The position numbers and the translations under genes were made by a program. Shown here piece after piece: positions 46,000 to 59,100 of a DNA stretch of 64,000 bases; positions within the stretch are counted from its first letter, which is position 1, and every line of letters begins with the position of its first letter. Source of the stretch: Lumbricus terrestris (taxonomy: Eukaryota > Annelida > Clitellata > Crassiclitellata > Lumbricidae); the NCBI GenBank assembly GCA_949752735.1, contig OX457037.1:35711871-35775870 (forward strand), given 5' to 3'. Below the pieces are notes generated by a model. It had not been told where the DNA came from. It saw nothing but the letters and a program-made list of their open reading frames with translations, and made no database searches.

Positions 46000-46370
46000 T
46001 AGGTTTTACCTGGGCTCCACTCTGTCGTCCCTACTATTCATGTGAATACTATGCTTCTGAAGAATCTCAGAACTGTCCTATAGATGGCCGTAGTTAGGCC
46101 AGGAGCGCTTCTGAGTAGCCTGCCTTGACGTGTTTTACATACCTGTTTGGTGTCTAGTTTTTAGCTTATGCTCCATTTTGTCATCACTGCTATTCATATA
46201 AATACTATGTTCCTGAAGATTCTCAAAACTCTTCTGTTTGGCTATAGTTAGACCGTGAGCTGCTGAGTGCTTCTGAATAGCCTGCTTTGAAAAAGCACTA
46301 TATAAAACTTCCGAAATAATAATAATAATAATAGTAATAACAATAATAACAATAATAATAATATGACTTT
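46000..46370 (+). mobile_element. Two tandem LINE 3' ends with AAT tail
   Basis: Copies at about 46000-46145 and 46150-46320 share 'tgctccattttgtcatcactgctattcat', 'actctt..ctgtttggctatagttag' and the hairpin (gcttctgaatagcc ... aaagcactatataaaac). The second ends in an AATAATAAT tail. They are diverged RT ends arranged head to tail. Confidence 0.6.
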
Positions 46371-46589
46371 ATATTCATATTTGTTCACGGACGGTGAAAC
46401 ATGCGATTGACACCAACGGGCACTGAGCCCATGGACCGCCATGATGATGATGATGATTTGTGCAAGTAGTGTGCCAAATTATTTATAGTTGGCCAAATAG
46501 TGTAAAATGCTATTTTATATAGGTATAATACATGTGTGTATGGTTTTGTGTGTGCGCGCGCTCTCATCTATGCCTGTGCATAATAGACC

Positions 46590-46990
46590 TTAGTTTGTGC
46601 CCTTTAGTTGTGATTTGCTGGCGGTTCAAGTGGCACATCATGGTGAATGTGTCGGTATCTATCCCATAATGCAAATTGCCTCGCTTCTGGTGTTTGATTT
46701 ATCATTGGAGAGCCGCGCATATCGTATCCGTATTAGTCGTTTTTATTGCATGTACCGCTTTTATGGGTTGTATCCATTATTGGTTGTGCGGTTGCGTCTG
46801 CGGGGCTCACGGTTGGGCAACGCGACGGTCTCCGCAATCGAACGAACAAACGAGCAAACCGTGTATATACGAGCGCATTAGACAAGAATGGGCAGGGACT
46901 CGTGTCTTCTGGCACACGCGCTCATACGTTTCCTTTAGAGATGGCGGTCGCATACAAATTGCAGTTCTCAGGAACCACTCTGTTGTCCTG
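46590..46990. other. CpG-rich island in intron 3
   Basis: A GC- and CpG-rich segment with open frames up to 115 codons on the plus strand and no recognisable protein. It may be an unrecognised exon, a regulatory island or old repeat. Confidence 0.25.
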
Positions 46991-47258
46991 ACATTCCTTT
47001 ACATGAAACTTAAATTGATATAAGGCGGCGATGCTTTATGGCAGTTTCCGATTCCTGATTCTCCAATCTCCACATGCGACAGATATTTGAACTCCAACCT
47101 TGTTGTTTGTTGTTTGCAAACGATGACGACGATGACAATATGAGAGTGTAAATTTCAGTGCAGTATTTGTGCTGCTTTTCCGTTCATTATCAAATTAAAA
47201 ATCGAGACGGTAATCGATGTTTAAAAAATCTGCGGGTTGTTTTTGTTTGGATACGGTG

Positions 47259-47517
47259 CAGTGGCGTAGCCAGAAATTTTTCATGGGTGGGTTTGTTTTG
47301 CTTTTTACCTGGCCGGATACCCTTTCTGAAACCAACCCAACAGTATTACAGTAAAAAAGGGAATAAAGTAACAAAGGGAATAAACAATTGTTACTACAAG
47401 CAATTGTTTTGTTTTTTTCTTTTTTAAGGGGATAAATAACCTTTTAAAAAACTTTTTCCGCATGCCAATGGGGGGGAGTTCTAACCCCCGAAACCCTCCT
47501 CCTTGGCTACGCCACTG
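47259..47517. mobile_element. hAT MITE family 1, long form (259 bp)
   Basis: It runs CAGTGGCGTAGCCAG to CTTGGCTACGCCACTG. The flanking octamers ATACGGTG (47251-47258) and GTACGGTG (47518-47525) differ at one base. The interior matches 39174-39436. Confidence 0.88.
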
Positions 47518-48399
47518 GTACGGTGAATACAAAAGTTGTTGTGTTTGTGTTCATATAAAATGAACCACGAAGTACTAAAATGACGTTTTTTACCCAATCA
47601 GTTTGAAGCAATTGAAAGGCAGACAGCTGTCTCTCAACTACCGTGTTTCAATCCGTTACGGTTAGCCTCCGTTTCATAACAACATGAAATCCGTAGAGAA
47701 TCTAGAGATGCAGAGTTTTATGATTAATTAATTAAAAAATTTATCGGTTAATTGTCATCCTGTTTGATTAATTTTTTATTAATGTTTTCATGATGAATTG
47801 CCGCTGTCACGAAATAGGGTATCCCCCGCATTAATCGTATTCCCCCCAGATGAAGAGAAATAGAAAAAGGCACTTCCGCATGTATTTATTTTTTCAAATT
47901 GACTTCCATCTGCTTTGTTTTGAACAATGACACTTACAGGTATGTTTATTCCTACTAGATGATTTTGCTTGCTTTGGTTTTAGAGCACTTAGAACATTTA
48001 GAACGCTTATAAGAACACTTATAGCCACTAACTGGTGCTTATTAAATTCGAGTCGCCTTGCTCTGAACATTGTTTCAGACACTTGAAAACAATTAGAGTC
48101 ACTTTAAATTTTGATTGCAACATAAACTTTTCAATCATACAGATTTTTCAGTAAAGGGGATAGAATGGTTTATCCCCCGCATAGTCTGAACCGGTATATT
48201 CCATCTGGGGGATAGATTAATATCGCCCCTGGATAGCATTAAGGGGGGATAGAATCATAGAATATCATGTGACACCGGCACATTTCCAAAGTAAACATAT
48301 GGCGAACAATGGTAATATGTGAATTCATTTTATGACCAGATCTTTTCTGTTCAACCTTAAAATATTAATCCATGTCTTTGCTGAATTTGTTTATGTTTA

Positions 48400-48705
48400 T
48401 CCATTTTTATGATCAGTTCTTTTCGGTTAAATTTTGGTGTTTATCCGTTTTCATGTCAGGTCTTTCAGTTAAATTTTGGTGTCTATCCGTTTTCATGTCC
48501 AGGTCTTCCAGTTAAATTTTGGTGTCTATCCGTTTTCATGTCCAGGTCTTTCAGTTAAATTTTGGTGTCTATCCGTTTTCATGTCCAGGTCTTTCAGTTA
48601 AATTTTGGTGTCTATCCGTTTTCATGTCCAGGTCTTCCAGTTAAATTTTGGTGTCTATCCGTTTTCATGTCCAGGTCTTCCAGTTAAATTTTGATGCTGA
48701 TCCAT
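48400..48705. repeat. Minisatellite, about 43-bp unit
   Basis: Seven tandem units containing AAATTTTGGTGTCTATCCG and TTTTCATGTCCAGGTCTT. Outer units are more diverged than inner ones, typical of growth from the middle. Confidence 0.9.
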
Positions 48706-48974
48706 TCTTTACACGGTCCTTTCTGCTAAAGTTTTTCACTGTTTATTCTTTTTTGTGACCAGGCCTTTTCCATTAAAATTGTAATGTGGGTCAAAATATG
48801 CTTTGCTGATATTATAACCTAAATCCAGCTCTAATCCCTTTTTATGTCCTCGATCGTTGTAATGGTTTCGCACGATTCATGCTGTTCGTCTGTAAGAACT
48901 GAACCGAACCAAATCATTCGTTTCCATTTCGTATGCTCATCTGCCTCTGCTAATCCTGCATCTGCTATATTTCC

Positions 48975-49260
48975 TACACCGACACACACACACACACACA
49001 CACGCACACTGGCTGCACTCGGACGGACCAAGAGCGCCAATTTATTCTATAATTATTTTTTATTGGCGAGTGCGGTCGCATCTTGCGAGCGGCGACCAAC
49101 AAACCCGAGTGGTTACAGGCTGATCGAATTCCTCTGATCCATCGGTTGTTGTCTGGCTCGAGATTAGGTGGCCATCGTGCCCACACTACCCCGTCCTCGT
49201 CCGGACGGCGGCAGCGAGCGGGTCGCGCCACCCGGAGTCACTGACGTAAATTATCGTGAA
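48975..49260. other. CpG-rich island after a CA microsatellite
   Basis: A CA run at 48982-49002, then GC-rich sequence with many CpGs (ggacggcggcagcgagcgggtcgcgcc). No protein family is recognised in any frame. Confidence 0.3.
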
Positions 49261-49844
49261 AAGGATTATCGGTTTAATTAATAAGGCTCCTTATTGCTGT
49301 CGTCGTAGTTGTCGTCGTTGTTCTCTTCTGGCTAACTACGTGTTACTGTGTGGCCTCCGCTTGTGGCCACGGTCACCAGATGGCGATGGCCAGATTTGCA
49401 GTGCATGCTTGCTGCACTCGTCTTATTGTTGTGGCTCTTCATTGTCGCACTTAAAATGATTTCAAGGGCTGCTGATGGTTTGGAGCTGTTCAACAAGGAC
49501 TATCTTGTACTCTGTCAGTCTATCGGTTCTGTTTAAAAGTTTGAATCTGTCACATTATCTGTGCAGATTCTCTGTAAAGTCTCCACTGAATCATTTTAGT
49601 TATATTTGGTATCTGTGATATTGACTCACTTCCTCTGAACATTAAAGAAGCACCTAATTTGCTAATGTTAAAAAATTACTACGATCTCTATTTAGTCAAT
49701 GAAAATTAAAGTTCTGCTGGTCAATAGTTGCCACGAGCTGCTCCCCAGCAATGTAAAAGAGTTATTAGCTACATCCCCGTATACACAATGACCGGGTAAT
49801 ATCAAGAGCAGAAAGGAAAAAACATTTATAGGTAGTATGTTGTT

Positions 49845-49965
49845 CACACACTAATTAGTTTGTTTAGTCTTGTTAGTTTTTGATGTCTTATGTGAATTTT
49901 ATATTGCGATGTGTTCGTTCACCAGAGTGCTGTTTGCAGCTGGTTATATTAAAGAATATACTTAC
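49845..49965 (+). mobile_element. TTAC-tailed repeat variant, copy 2
   Basis: It matches 43200-43315 and ends in AAAGAATATACTTAC, which served as the target for the next MITE. Confidence 0.6.
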
Positions 49966-50132
49966 CAGTGGTGTAGTGGGGCGGGGACGCGGGGGGACGC
50001 CGTCCCCCCACTTTTTGCAAAATTCTTGCAAGATTGCACTTTTTGCTACAGTTTCTACTTCAATTTTCCAGGCGTCCCCCCACTTCAATTTCCAGGCGTC
50101 CCCCCACTTCATTTTTTAGGACTACACCACTG
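49966..50132. mobile_element. hAT MITE family 2 (167 bp)
   Basis: The inverted repeats CAGTGGTGTAGT and ACTACACCACTG enclose a GGGGCGGGGACGC start and GCGTCCCCCC repeats. An exact 8-bp duplication, ATACTTAC, is at 49958-49965 and 50133-50140. The interior is unrelated to family 1. Confidence 0.9.
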
Positions 50133-50504
50133 ATACTTACTTACCAATGTTCTTACTTACTTGCTTAAGTTGCAATTTTATACAGTATACACAGTACTTA
50201 TCTTTCCATATTTAGGGTCTTCAGTGTTTTAAATCACCTCTGGTTATAATATTTACTTGCAGGCATAATATTAATAGTTTCACAGTTTTTCTTCATGAAT
50301 TTTAAATATTTTACATATTTTACTAAAATGCATTTTTTTTGCCTAAATAGGACATGATATTTTGTTTTCCATTAGATTACCGCCCACAGACTATAGTCGC
50401 ATGACATTATAAGGAGTTTCCTGCATTTTAATTGTGTATTATGGGTCATTGTTGACTTTGTAAGATGGGGAATTGTATCACATTAGAAGGTTTACATTAG
50501 GAGG

Positions 50505-50585
50505 TTTTTACAGCACTCCTTAAAGACATCTACTCAGTAGCACTCCAGACCCAACTCCGGCTAAACAGAACGGTCTTAAGGTTGG
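50505..50585 (-). mobile_element. LINE 3' end fragment
   Basis: The minus strand encodes LKTVLFSRSWVWSATE plus stop, a diverged CR1/L2-like RT terminus, then the start of the tail. Confidence 0.6.
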
Positions 50586-51699
50586 AATGGCACATGATGC
50601 AATGACCTCTGGGCACTAGGCGTTGTGTGTCACAGGTAGTGGATACCAGGTGTTTGCTATGATATGCTTAGGAGTTAGAAGAAACTTTTTCTAGACTAAA
50701 TAAGTTTGCGATATTGTAATCATGTTAAATGTTAAAGAAACATTATAAATCAGGTGTAATTCTGAAACCAAAGCCAAAAATGAACTTGCCAAGAAACTAA
50801 AGAAATGGACGCCAACTGCTTCAAGGTGTATATCGTGCCGAAAAACTCGGACGCCACGCAGATTCCTCCTTGAGGACATCTTGGATCTGGTCAGGCAGTT
50901 AATTCGGATGCCAAAAGTTGAGTTCATTTCTGGCAGGGCTCTGAGAATGGGTATCCGCTCCAATTCGGTAGAGCTGTGTCCATCTAAGAACCTTTCGGGG
51001 ATGGATTAGTCCGCTTGCCAGGAAATTGCAGCAAAAACTGATTCGTCAGCCTTCAGCTTTATCTGATGAAGTGGAAAATCCAACAAAGAATGAATTCATT
51101 TGCCAACCAATCCAACGGGATTCTTAAACCCATTGATGCAACGTCATTGCTTGTGCGACCACTTCTGTAGTGCCTGTGACTGTATATGGTACTCTAGAAT
51201 GGCAGCACAAAAATATCAAATAGGAATCCAGGAAATCAAGACTGAATCAACTTTTAAAAAGCATTTGAAGCTGCACTTGCTCTCGAGCTCATTACATTTA
51301 CTCTGACAGTTGACAATTATGCGTGGAAAGCATCCTGGAAGTGGCTTGCTACTGACGAACAGTGACGATGGTATAATAAATTGTCTGAATTAGGCCCCAA
51401 AAAATAATGCTGTGTTTCCGGTAACAGAGCTCTAAAAAATTGGGTAGGTAGGTCGGAAAATATTTTTATTTTGGTAAAATATTTTTATACAGTGACTGTC
51501 CGAAAAATTATACCCACTACTCTTTTTTGCATAAAGGTACACGCTGCAACAAAGTACGTGTTCTAAGCAAGTATAAACTGCCTATTTCCCGACTGTCTGC
51601 ACCTAAATCTGCCCTAGAAAACAATTCTATTAATTTCATTTTGACATCTTTTCTGGTAAGATAAAGTGGGAAGGGAAGGGGAAGATGAGTGCGAACAGA

Positions 51700-51905
51700 A
51701 CATCACTGCTAGGGGGTCGTTCCAGATTGGCCGAGTCACCGTTAGAGGTGGCTCAAGTGAGAATGATAAGGCTAGAGCTTTCTCAAGACTGGCAGCCAGG
51801 AAGTAGTTAGTCAGGAGTGAAACTCTAATGCAGTGTCCACGCTGTAGTCGGGAGCGCTTCCGAGTAGATAGCTTGAAGAGGCGCTATAGAAATTGAGAGA
51901 TCAAT
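51700..51905 (+). mobile_element. SINE with LINE-like tail
   Basis: The 3' half (gtgtccacgctgtagtcgggagcgc...gaggcgctatagaaat) is nearly identical to the 3' half of the SINE at 63459-63670 and matches the LINE hairpin tail. The 5' half (ggccgagtcaccgttagaggtggctcaagtg) has no clear B box. Confidence 0.65.
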
Positions 51906-51944
51906 AAAATAAAATGAAACATTCTATTCACTTGAAAAATGTTC

Positions 51945-52022
51945 TTTTTGGCCATGCTGGAGTCGGGAGCCCCTCTGAGTAGTTAACTTGAAAAGGTGCT
52001 ATATAAATACTTGAATGAATGA
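51945..52022 (+). mobile_element. LINE 3' tail
   Basis: 'ttctttttggccatgctggagtcgggagcccctctgagtag...ggtgctatataaat' and an AATGAATGAATG tail. Confidence 0.7.
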
Positions 52023-53179
52023 ATGTTAAATTCTTCACCAAAGAGTGCTCGAAATAAAAGGGAACTGCTCAGTGAGCGGAAGAGAGCAGAGTTAGTAGAA
52101 GAGATCACTCTGAGCACAAAAAGGCACAGTAAACACAAGAGCACAGTGAGCAAAAGAGAGCAGAAAGAGGCAGAGAGCAAAGGAGGGCACTGTGATCACA
52201 AGAGAGCCTAGTCAGCTTAGGAATAAAGTGAGCAAAAATGGACTGTCTTAGGACGGAAAAACAGCAAGTTAAACTATAAACTTGCAGCAGGCTGTGTATA
52301 GCCATCATTTGCTACAGGCTAGATGGCCCTGTACTCAATGCCTGCAACGAGCTACCGTGAGAAAACCCTCCTTTCAGATCTATTACTCTTCCCCCCCATC
52401 CACCCCACAACCGCCTGCTTTGTCAAACTGACCGTGGGAAATTATTGATTGCTCTAATTAACAGACCATTATATACCTTGAAAGACGACTGCTTACGATC
52501 GTCGCCTGGCTTAGTGAAGGCTATAATTATGATGTTCCAATTGTACATCTCATATACGGAAGGCAATGTCAGTGTAAATAACAAAATTCCACAAAATTTT
52601 CCGAGTTGCGGCAATAAAAGTGAGTCGGTCGGGTTACTGGAAACACATTAGTTTTTTGGCCTAAGATCCAACTCTATACGGAAGGCAATGTCACCGTATT
52701 ATGTCAAAACAAATTTAAAAAAAATTTTTTTTTTTAATAAAATATATTTTTTAATAAAAAAAATTTAAATAAAAATATTTTACAAAATTATTTGAGTCGC
52801 GGCAATAAAAGAGGGTCGGTCGGGTTACCGGAAACACAACATTATTTTTTTTGGCCTTACAATTACAATTAAACATTTGTTGCAATTTTTATCATAACTG
52901 TGAAAGTGTCAATGCTGTTTTTCAACGGAAAGGAACTGTGCAGCCGATTAGATTTTGCGTCGTTTAATTTAATACAGATATATTGATACTTGTTCCAACC
53001 CATCTAAATTAGCATTAACTTGCTAAGTAATTGATTGAGGGATAGAATAGCAACCATTGTTATATAGACATGGGTGCTACGGCCGTCGTATTCAACTGAC
53101 GTTTTTGAACATCCAGTAGCAAATTGATTACACATTTGACAACTGGAACATATAGTCTTCTGTTTAACTCAAATATAAG

Positions 53180-53385
53180 CAGAATCATACCATCTCTGTG
53201 GTTGACCCCTGCTTTGGAATAGGCTCCCTTTGTCACTGGACTTGTTCCCCAAGGTCCACTCTGATTCTTTCTACGCACATCTCAAAACTGTCATTTTTAG
53301 CCATTCTGGGGCAGGAGGCTTTTCAAGTAGTAGCCTTGAAGGCACGGTATATAAATCCTTGCAATGAATGAATGAATGAATGAAT
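53180..53385 (+). mobile_element. CR1/L2-like LINE 3' end, diverged
   Basis: It has a block resembling 'TWNRLPLSLD..P.STLI...LKTVIFSHSG', with frame breaks, then a hairpin tail remnant (aggaggcttttcaagtag ... ggcacggtatataaat) and an AATG tail. Confidence 0.6.
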
Positions 53386-53779
53386 AAGCTCTCTGTGATA
53401 GTCTCTGTCACAGGTTCACTAATGTTAACGAATAGCCTTTATGTGTGAATTGAATCTTTAGCGATTAGTTACAGACTTCCTACAAGCTTTCTTAAAACTG
53501 CATTTTATAAAATCGTTGAAAAAACATGTTGCAGTATTAATTTACTGTATTACTGAAGTTAACTGAACTCATCAGTGTTCTTGTGATTTCAAGAAATATT
53601 TGTAAAGCTAAGTCTGAATGTTGTTGCATCATTTGAAGTGCTCAAGGATTCCAGACATCAACTACTTGGTCCAAACCCTTGCAATTACATTGTGATATCA
53701 GGCAGAATCTATATTTGTGAGTGCATGGGCAATGTTGTTTACAACACGATTCTTTTCTGTGTGTTATGTGTGTGTTTGC

Positions 53780-54072
<293 letters not shown>

Positions 54073-54109
54073 GGGGAGGGAGAATGTGGGAGGGAGGATT
54101 CGCGAAGTG

Positions 54110-54430
54110 TACCTCTCGTTGTTTTATTCCCTGGTTCTCCGGCCGCTGGGTGCCATTTGTGATTTCAGTAGCCGCAGTTCAATTGTCCGCGGCCGAAGTC
54201 GCCTTGTGTTCTGTTCGGCTTAGATTATCGTGGCTTTCGCTTCGCTGAGTTCACCGACACATTGGCCGCCGCAGATAGATGGCCGACGTTGATAGCCGGC
54301 CATGGCTTTCATTCGGCCGACCATTGTCCTGCAGCCTCGAATTTCGTCTGCTCTGGTTTATCAGCTGACAAACCGTTCTCGTTGGGCAGATGTATGTCCG
54401 TCCGTGGCCTCACTAGCACGGAGGAGCAGA
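54110..54430. other. CpG-rich island in intron 3
   Basis: It is rich in GGCCG and GCCGC words (ccgcggccgaag, ttggccgccgcag). Open frames are short and unrecognised. It is possibly regulatory. Confidence 0.3.
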
Positions 54431-54749
54431 GCGTCCTGCTCTGACTTGGCATGTTCCAATTTTTCATGGTCCATTTAACCGTTAACCCATCGTGAACTGA
54501 GATTTGCTAGACGGCGCATTGTCTGCTGGCCAGCCGTTTCGTTGGTGAATTCGCTTGCACCTTGTCGCCCAATGTCTTGCGTGTGTCTCTCGTAGTTTAA
54601 GTTCGTTGGACCTGTTTGTTTTTTTCGCATGCTTCTGTGCCCGTGGTCGATAAAGATGGAATCCACACATATTGTTTACAAATTACATCCACAATAATTT
54701 GTGTGGGCATTTCTAAATTTGATGTTTGTTTTCTGAATCCATATTTTGA

Positions 54750-54880
54750 ATTATAATAATAATGATAATGATAGTGATAATAATAATAATAATTATAATA
54801 ATAATAATAATTATAATAATTATAATAATAATAATAACAATAATAATAATAATAATGATAATAATAGCAACAATGACAAT
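54750..54880. repeat. AAT/AATAAT-rich microsatellite
   Basis: An imperfect AAT array with GATAAT and AATTAT variants, ending in a block (tcgtaacacaaccc) shared with about 10740-10755. Confidence 0.85.
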
Positions 54881-56126
54881 TTCTATGGCGTCGTAACACA
54901 ACCCGTTACAAGGGTGCCTCACATACTATTTCAATTTTTACATTATTTCATGTTGGAGGAGTCCAAACACTCAAAATGCCCATAAATCGGCCTTGGTTGT
55001 ACACACACACATATATAATATATATATATAGACTAGTCACAACATGATTACAGAGTTGTGAGAAATAAACTCAATCAAGTAAAGTTGAGTAGAATGTTGT
55101 CTAAAATTAGAGATTTAGGCTTTATTTGCCCCATTTGATAAGTAAGTGCCATGCATGTGAACTGCTTCTCAACTGATTTTAAATGAAAGAGAAAGGAAGA
55201 ATAAGAAGAAGACCAAAATGAATGAGCCACCAAGGCAGAAATGGGTAGGAGTGCACAAAGTTTAGGAATGATGCGTGGAGAGCAGCAATGAGCGAATCAA
55301 GGGTAGATAGCAGCAGTAAGTGAATCAAGGGTAGATAACAGCAGTGAGTGAAGTAAGTTATGTAAAACCCCAAGAAACCTCCGCAAAACAGCATAGTAAG
55401 ATTCATCCTCTATTCTTCAACTTCTGGATCCACAGATCTACTTTCTAGATCTTGCTCACCTCACTTTGTCTTGTCCTGTTTGAACTCTAAATTCCACTAC
55501 TTAACTAATTTTGTCTCTAACTGCTTCACGTTGAGGAAATATTTTGTAAACTGAAGCTTTAATTTGCCACTTAACTGGTACATGATTCTAAAAATATATT
55601 TTAATAAAATTAATTAGGTAATGTTGAGTAAATTAATCATTTGTTAATTTAATATATTTATTAATTAATTATTTATTTATTTTTTATTATATTTATTATC
55701 ATTGATTTTATTGCCATATCCTTGTCGAAAGGAATCTTTTGGCTGAGTTGCACACAGGACAGCAGTGATTTGCAGACTGGTGCAAGACAAATGGGTGGAA
55801 TAATTAGGATTAATGAGATGGGACAAGGATTTATGTTTCATGCAGAGTAGCGAGACAACAGTACTGGTAATAATGTTGGACATTATTTCGGGTTTAAACG
55901 ATATAATAAATCACCTGGAAGAGGCTGATAATGCATAACTTCCACTATGATGTTATGAATTGATTATTTTCGTTGAATCAATATGGTTGGGACTTCTGGC
56001 ACAGAGCTAAAAAATGCGTGACAGAACTCTAAGCCACAGCTGACAACAATGCAGCATTGAGTTTCAAATGCTGGCACCTTTTTTGTCCTTTGCTAAACTT
56101 GTTTTTGTTGTTTGATTGATTGATAG

Positions 56127-56176
56127 GCATTCCGGTTGATGAATATGTGAAACCTGGTGGAATACATGGAACCCAG
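56127..56176 (+). CDS. Exon 4 of the unrecognised membrane protein (cytoplasmic)
   Basis: A 50-bp exon between acceptor TTGATTGATAG and donor CAG|GTGAGA. Taking the split codon from exon 3 it reads S-IPVDEYVKPGGIHGTQ and ends in phase 0. The exact phase fit to exon 3 (enters in phase 1) and the good splice sites support it, but it is short. The DEYV motif could be a tyrosine-based or SH2-type site; that is conjecture. The next exon was not found before the right edge. Confidence 0.5.
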
Positions 56177-59100
56177 GTGAGACGGATGTTTTATAAAATG
56201 CCCTTCCATTTTTTTTTAAAGGCGGAGTTAGTCCTGCTGTGAATCAGCATTCACAATTTTTCACAAATGATTTACTGGGCTTAGCAGCCTGTTTCTTTTT
56301 GTTCTGGCTGATACAGGTCAGTACTACTGTTTCCAATTGTCCATCCATTGCAGCCTTGCACTCGCTTCAGTGGCAGTTTGTATCTGGACTGGTTCTGTAT
56401 ATACATAAAAATTGTGAATGCTGATTAAGGGATAATTTAGTTTAATTTAAAATGCTTTCAATTTCTTAGTCATGGACTTAAAACCTAATAGTTGCCAATG
56501 TTTGGTTATCTGATCACCTTTGGAACACAATGCATTGTGACAAGGTCTTTGGAGCACAATGCGTTGTGACAAGGTGAGCTTTAATAGAGCGCAGCGCTCG
56601 TGAATAAGCCGGTGCCCGCACTTGGCTTTCCAGTGGCACTTTAGAAATTAGAAGATTACGATTACAAATAGACGAATATTCTATTCTGTTTTTGCCCCTG
56701 CATTGTGATATTGGCAGTATAGAAGTTCCCAGATTAGATGAGGTTGACTCACTATAATCTGATTGTTATTACTGATAGAAAGAACGCTTTACCCTATGTA
56801 TTAGTGCTCATGATGAGCTATTGTCTAAGGTTTTTGAAACTTTATTGGTGTCATTCGAATACACTTCTTCGTATTGATTCCCAGCATGCATTAGTGTATA
56901 AAGTATCCATCACACTTAAAAACAACATCTACACACAAGCGGTATGATTACTATTGTAATCTGTCAGTCTGTGCTTGCCTTAGCTATAGTTGAGGCAAGT
57001 GTAGACGGATTAGTAACAATGGTAATCAAAATAATAATCTCGAGACTTGTACAGTGCACAAAAAGTGAAGTAGCGGGAAACAGCTTACTATAGGCAAAAT
57101 AAAATCAGTTCTGGTTCGCGATTCAAAGGCTCAGGCATGCCAACATTCAGGCAGTTAACATGGATGGTGAAAGTATTTTTATTAAATATTGATCCCCTTG
57201 TCGTTATTGAAATTCAATTAATAAAATAAAAATCATTTAATGATCAGAAACATATATCTTATGTCTACGTTATTATATATACGTGCTTCATTGATTAATA
57301 TGCCAACTAATTCATTCATTCTACTATGTAAACAAGCGCAGTTGTGGCAAACAATTGGCTGGTAAATTAGTCCAAAAAACTAACCCACGTTATTCTGCTG
57401 CTTTCTTAGATTACAGTCTTTTACTGAGCTCATAAAAAAAACTTATCGATCAAGGTCGTTTGAAAACCTGTGGCATTTTTATCAAAGGCAGTCTTTAGAA
57501 AATATATGTCTGTGGTAGATTTCTTGGCATGCAAGATCTGTCAATCAAACTCTGCTGTTATCCTGAGATCAGGGTAGAGCTCTTACCAATGACAAATTTA
57601 TATCCTTCGTTGGCTTCAGATCTGATCGTATAGTCGAATCAGATCCTAGGAACTTTATAGCCAAGACAGGCTGCAGCTCAGAGATTCAAGATAGTGTCAC
57701 AATTTTCACGTCTCTGTACAGATTTATTTGTACGCATTTGTGGCGTTTTCTGTACGTATGAATTTATGTGCGTTTTGTGGGACATATCTGTTTGTGTGTG
57801 TTTATGTAAATGTGTTTGTGCATATATGTGCATTAGTGTGTGTGCTTACATGTGTGTGTGTGCGTGTGTGCATGCACATGTGTTTGTGTTGTGCTTAAGG
57901 TTACAAGTATATGTGCATGTTTATGCATATGGTGTTCTATGTATATGTGTGTGTGTGTGTGTGTCTTTGCCGTTATTTGTATATTGGTGTGTGCGTGCAT
58001 GCGTGCATGCGTGTGTGTGTGTATGCGTGTTTGACTTTGTATAGTTATTGCACAAGAAGTGTGTGCATGGTACTGTTCAATGTATGCTGACATAATCATT
58101 TCTACGACATATCAATGCTTATTGAAATTTACGTTGCCTTCCACATTATCACACATGGGCTTCATCTGTCGTGCCATATGGGCTATATACATGTATGTAG
58201 GCCATAGGATATTCTTATGGGAATATTGTCATATGGGGCGCTTATAATATGCCTCAAATGAAGTTGCTGTTGGGGATGATATACGTTGTCTGCATCCCTC
58301 TCTGTCAGTCAGTCTTATTTGCTGCCTGTCCCACTCTCGAATGTCAATATCTCTCTCAATGTACGCTATCTGTCTGGACGGCTCCCTCCCTTCCTCCCTC
58401 AGTTCACGCATCCAATCTTCTCTCAATCACGTCTTTTCCTCCTCCGCGTAATTCACTGCCTCCATAGTGTATTCATCCGCGAGTAAGTCCGTTACCCATA
58501 AGCCCGCTGCTTTCACCATACACAGCGCGCTCCTCGGCGGCAGTGGCGGTAGCGTCTTCTGCAGTGAGGCATGTCATAAGCTCCAACACAATGCTTCGAG
58601 CCTCTGTGAAGCAATTATTGCCTGAGATGATGATGATGGCCGAGTGACTGGCAGGTTGCTGAACACTGTTTGCACGCTAATTGACACAACTCGCTAAGTT
58701 GCGGTCAAGGGGTCAGACTCTTGTCGTCCAAGTTTAACGAGATTTTTCTTCTGCGGGATGCGTTTAAGGGATATGGTCGCCGCCGTCATCCTCGTTTGTC
58801 GTGGCATCAAGTGATGTCTAATTGTTTTTTAGATTAGGTTGTATTTGCTGGATATCCATTGTAGAGTGGCATGGCTGTTTGAAATGAGGTAAGACTATCT
58901 TTGTAGGCTGTATGTGGCGCCCCATGCACACCGAAACCAGAATTAAGGTGATTTTGAAACGTATTGAGTTTGATGCATCATTTCAAAGATCTTGTCTCAG
59001 GCTTCAAAATGAGAAAAAAATCGTTGCTCGAGCTTTATTTAACCGAAGATATAGGGCAAAAAGTGATCCAGTTAAATTAATTAATTAACTTAATTGAAAC

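Larger units (their letters stand above)
51393..52856. mobile_element. PIF/Harbinger-like non-autonomous element (1.46 kb)
   Basis: It starts GGCCCCAAAAAATAATGCTG and, read inward from the right, GGCCAAAAAAAATAATGTTG. Both continue into TGTTTCCGGTAAC. TTA flanks both ends (51390-51392 and 52857-52859), the 3-bp duplication typical of PIF/Harbinger. A second internal copy of the right end lies at 52590-52662. The element has been hit by a SINE (51700-51905) and a LINE tail (51945-52022). No transposase was recognised. Confidence 0.65.

Noticed and set aside
50691..50963. 90-codon minus-strand frame
   Set aside because: Composition shifts midway, no domain is recognised, and no splice partners are evident.
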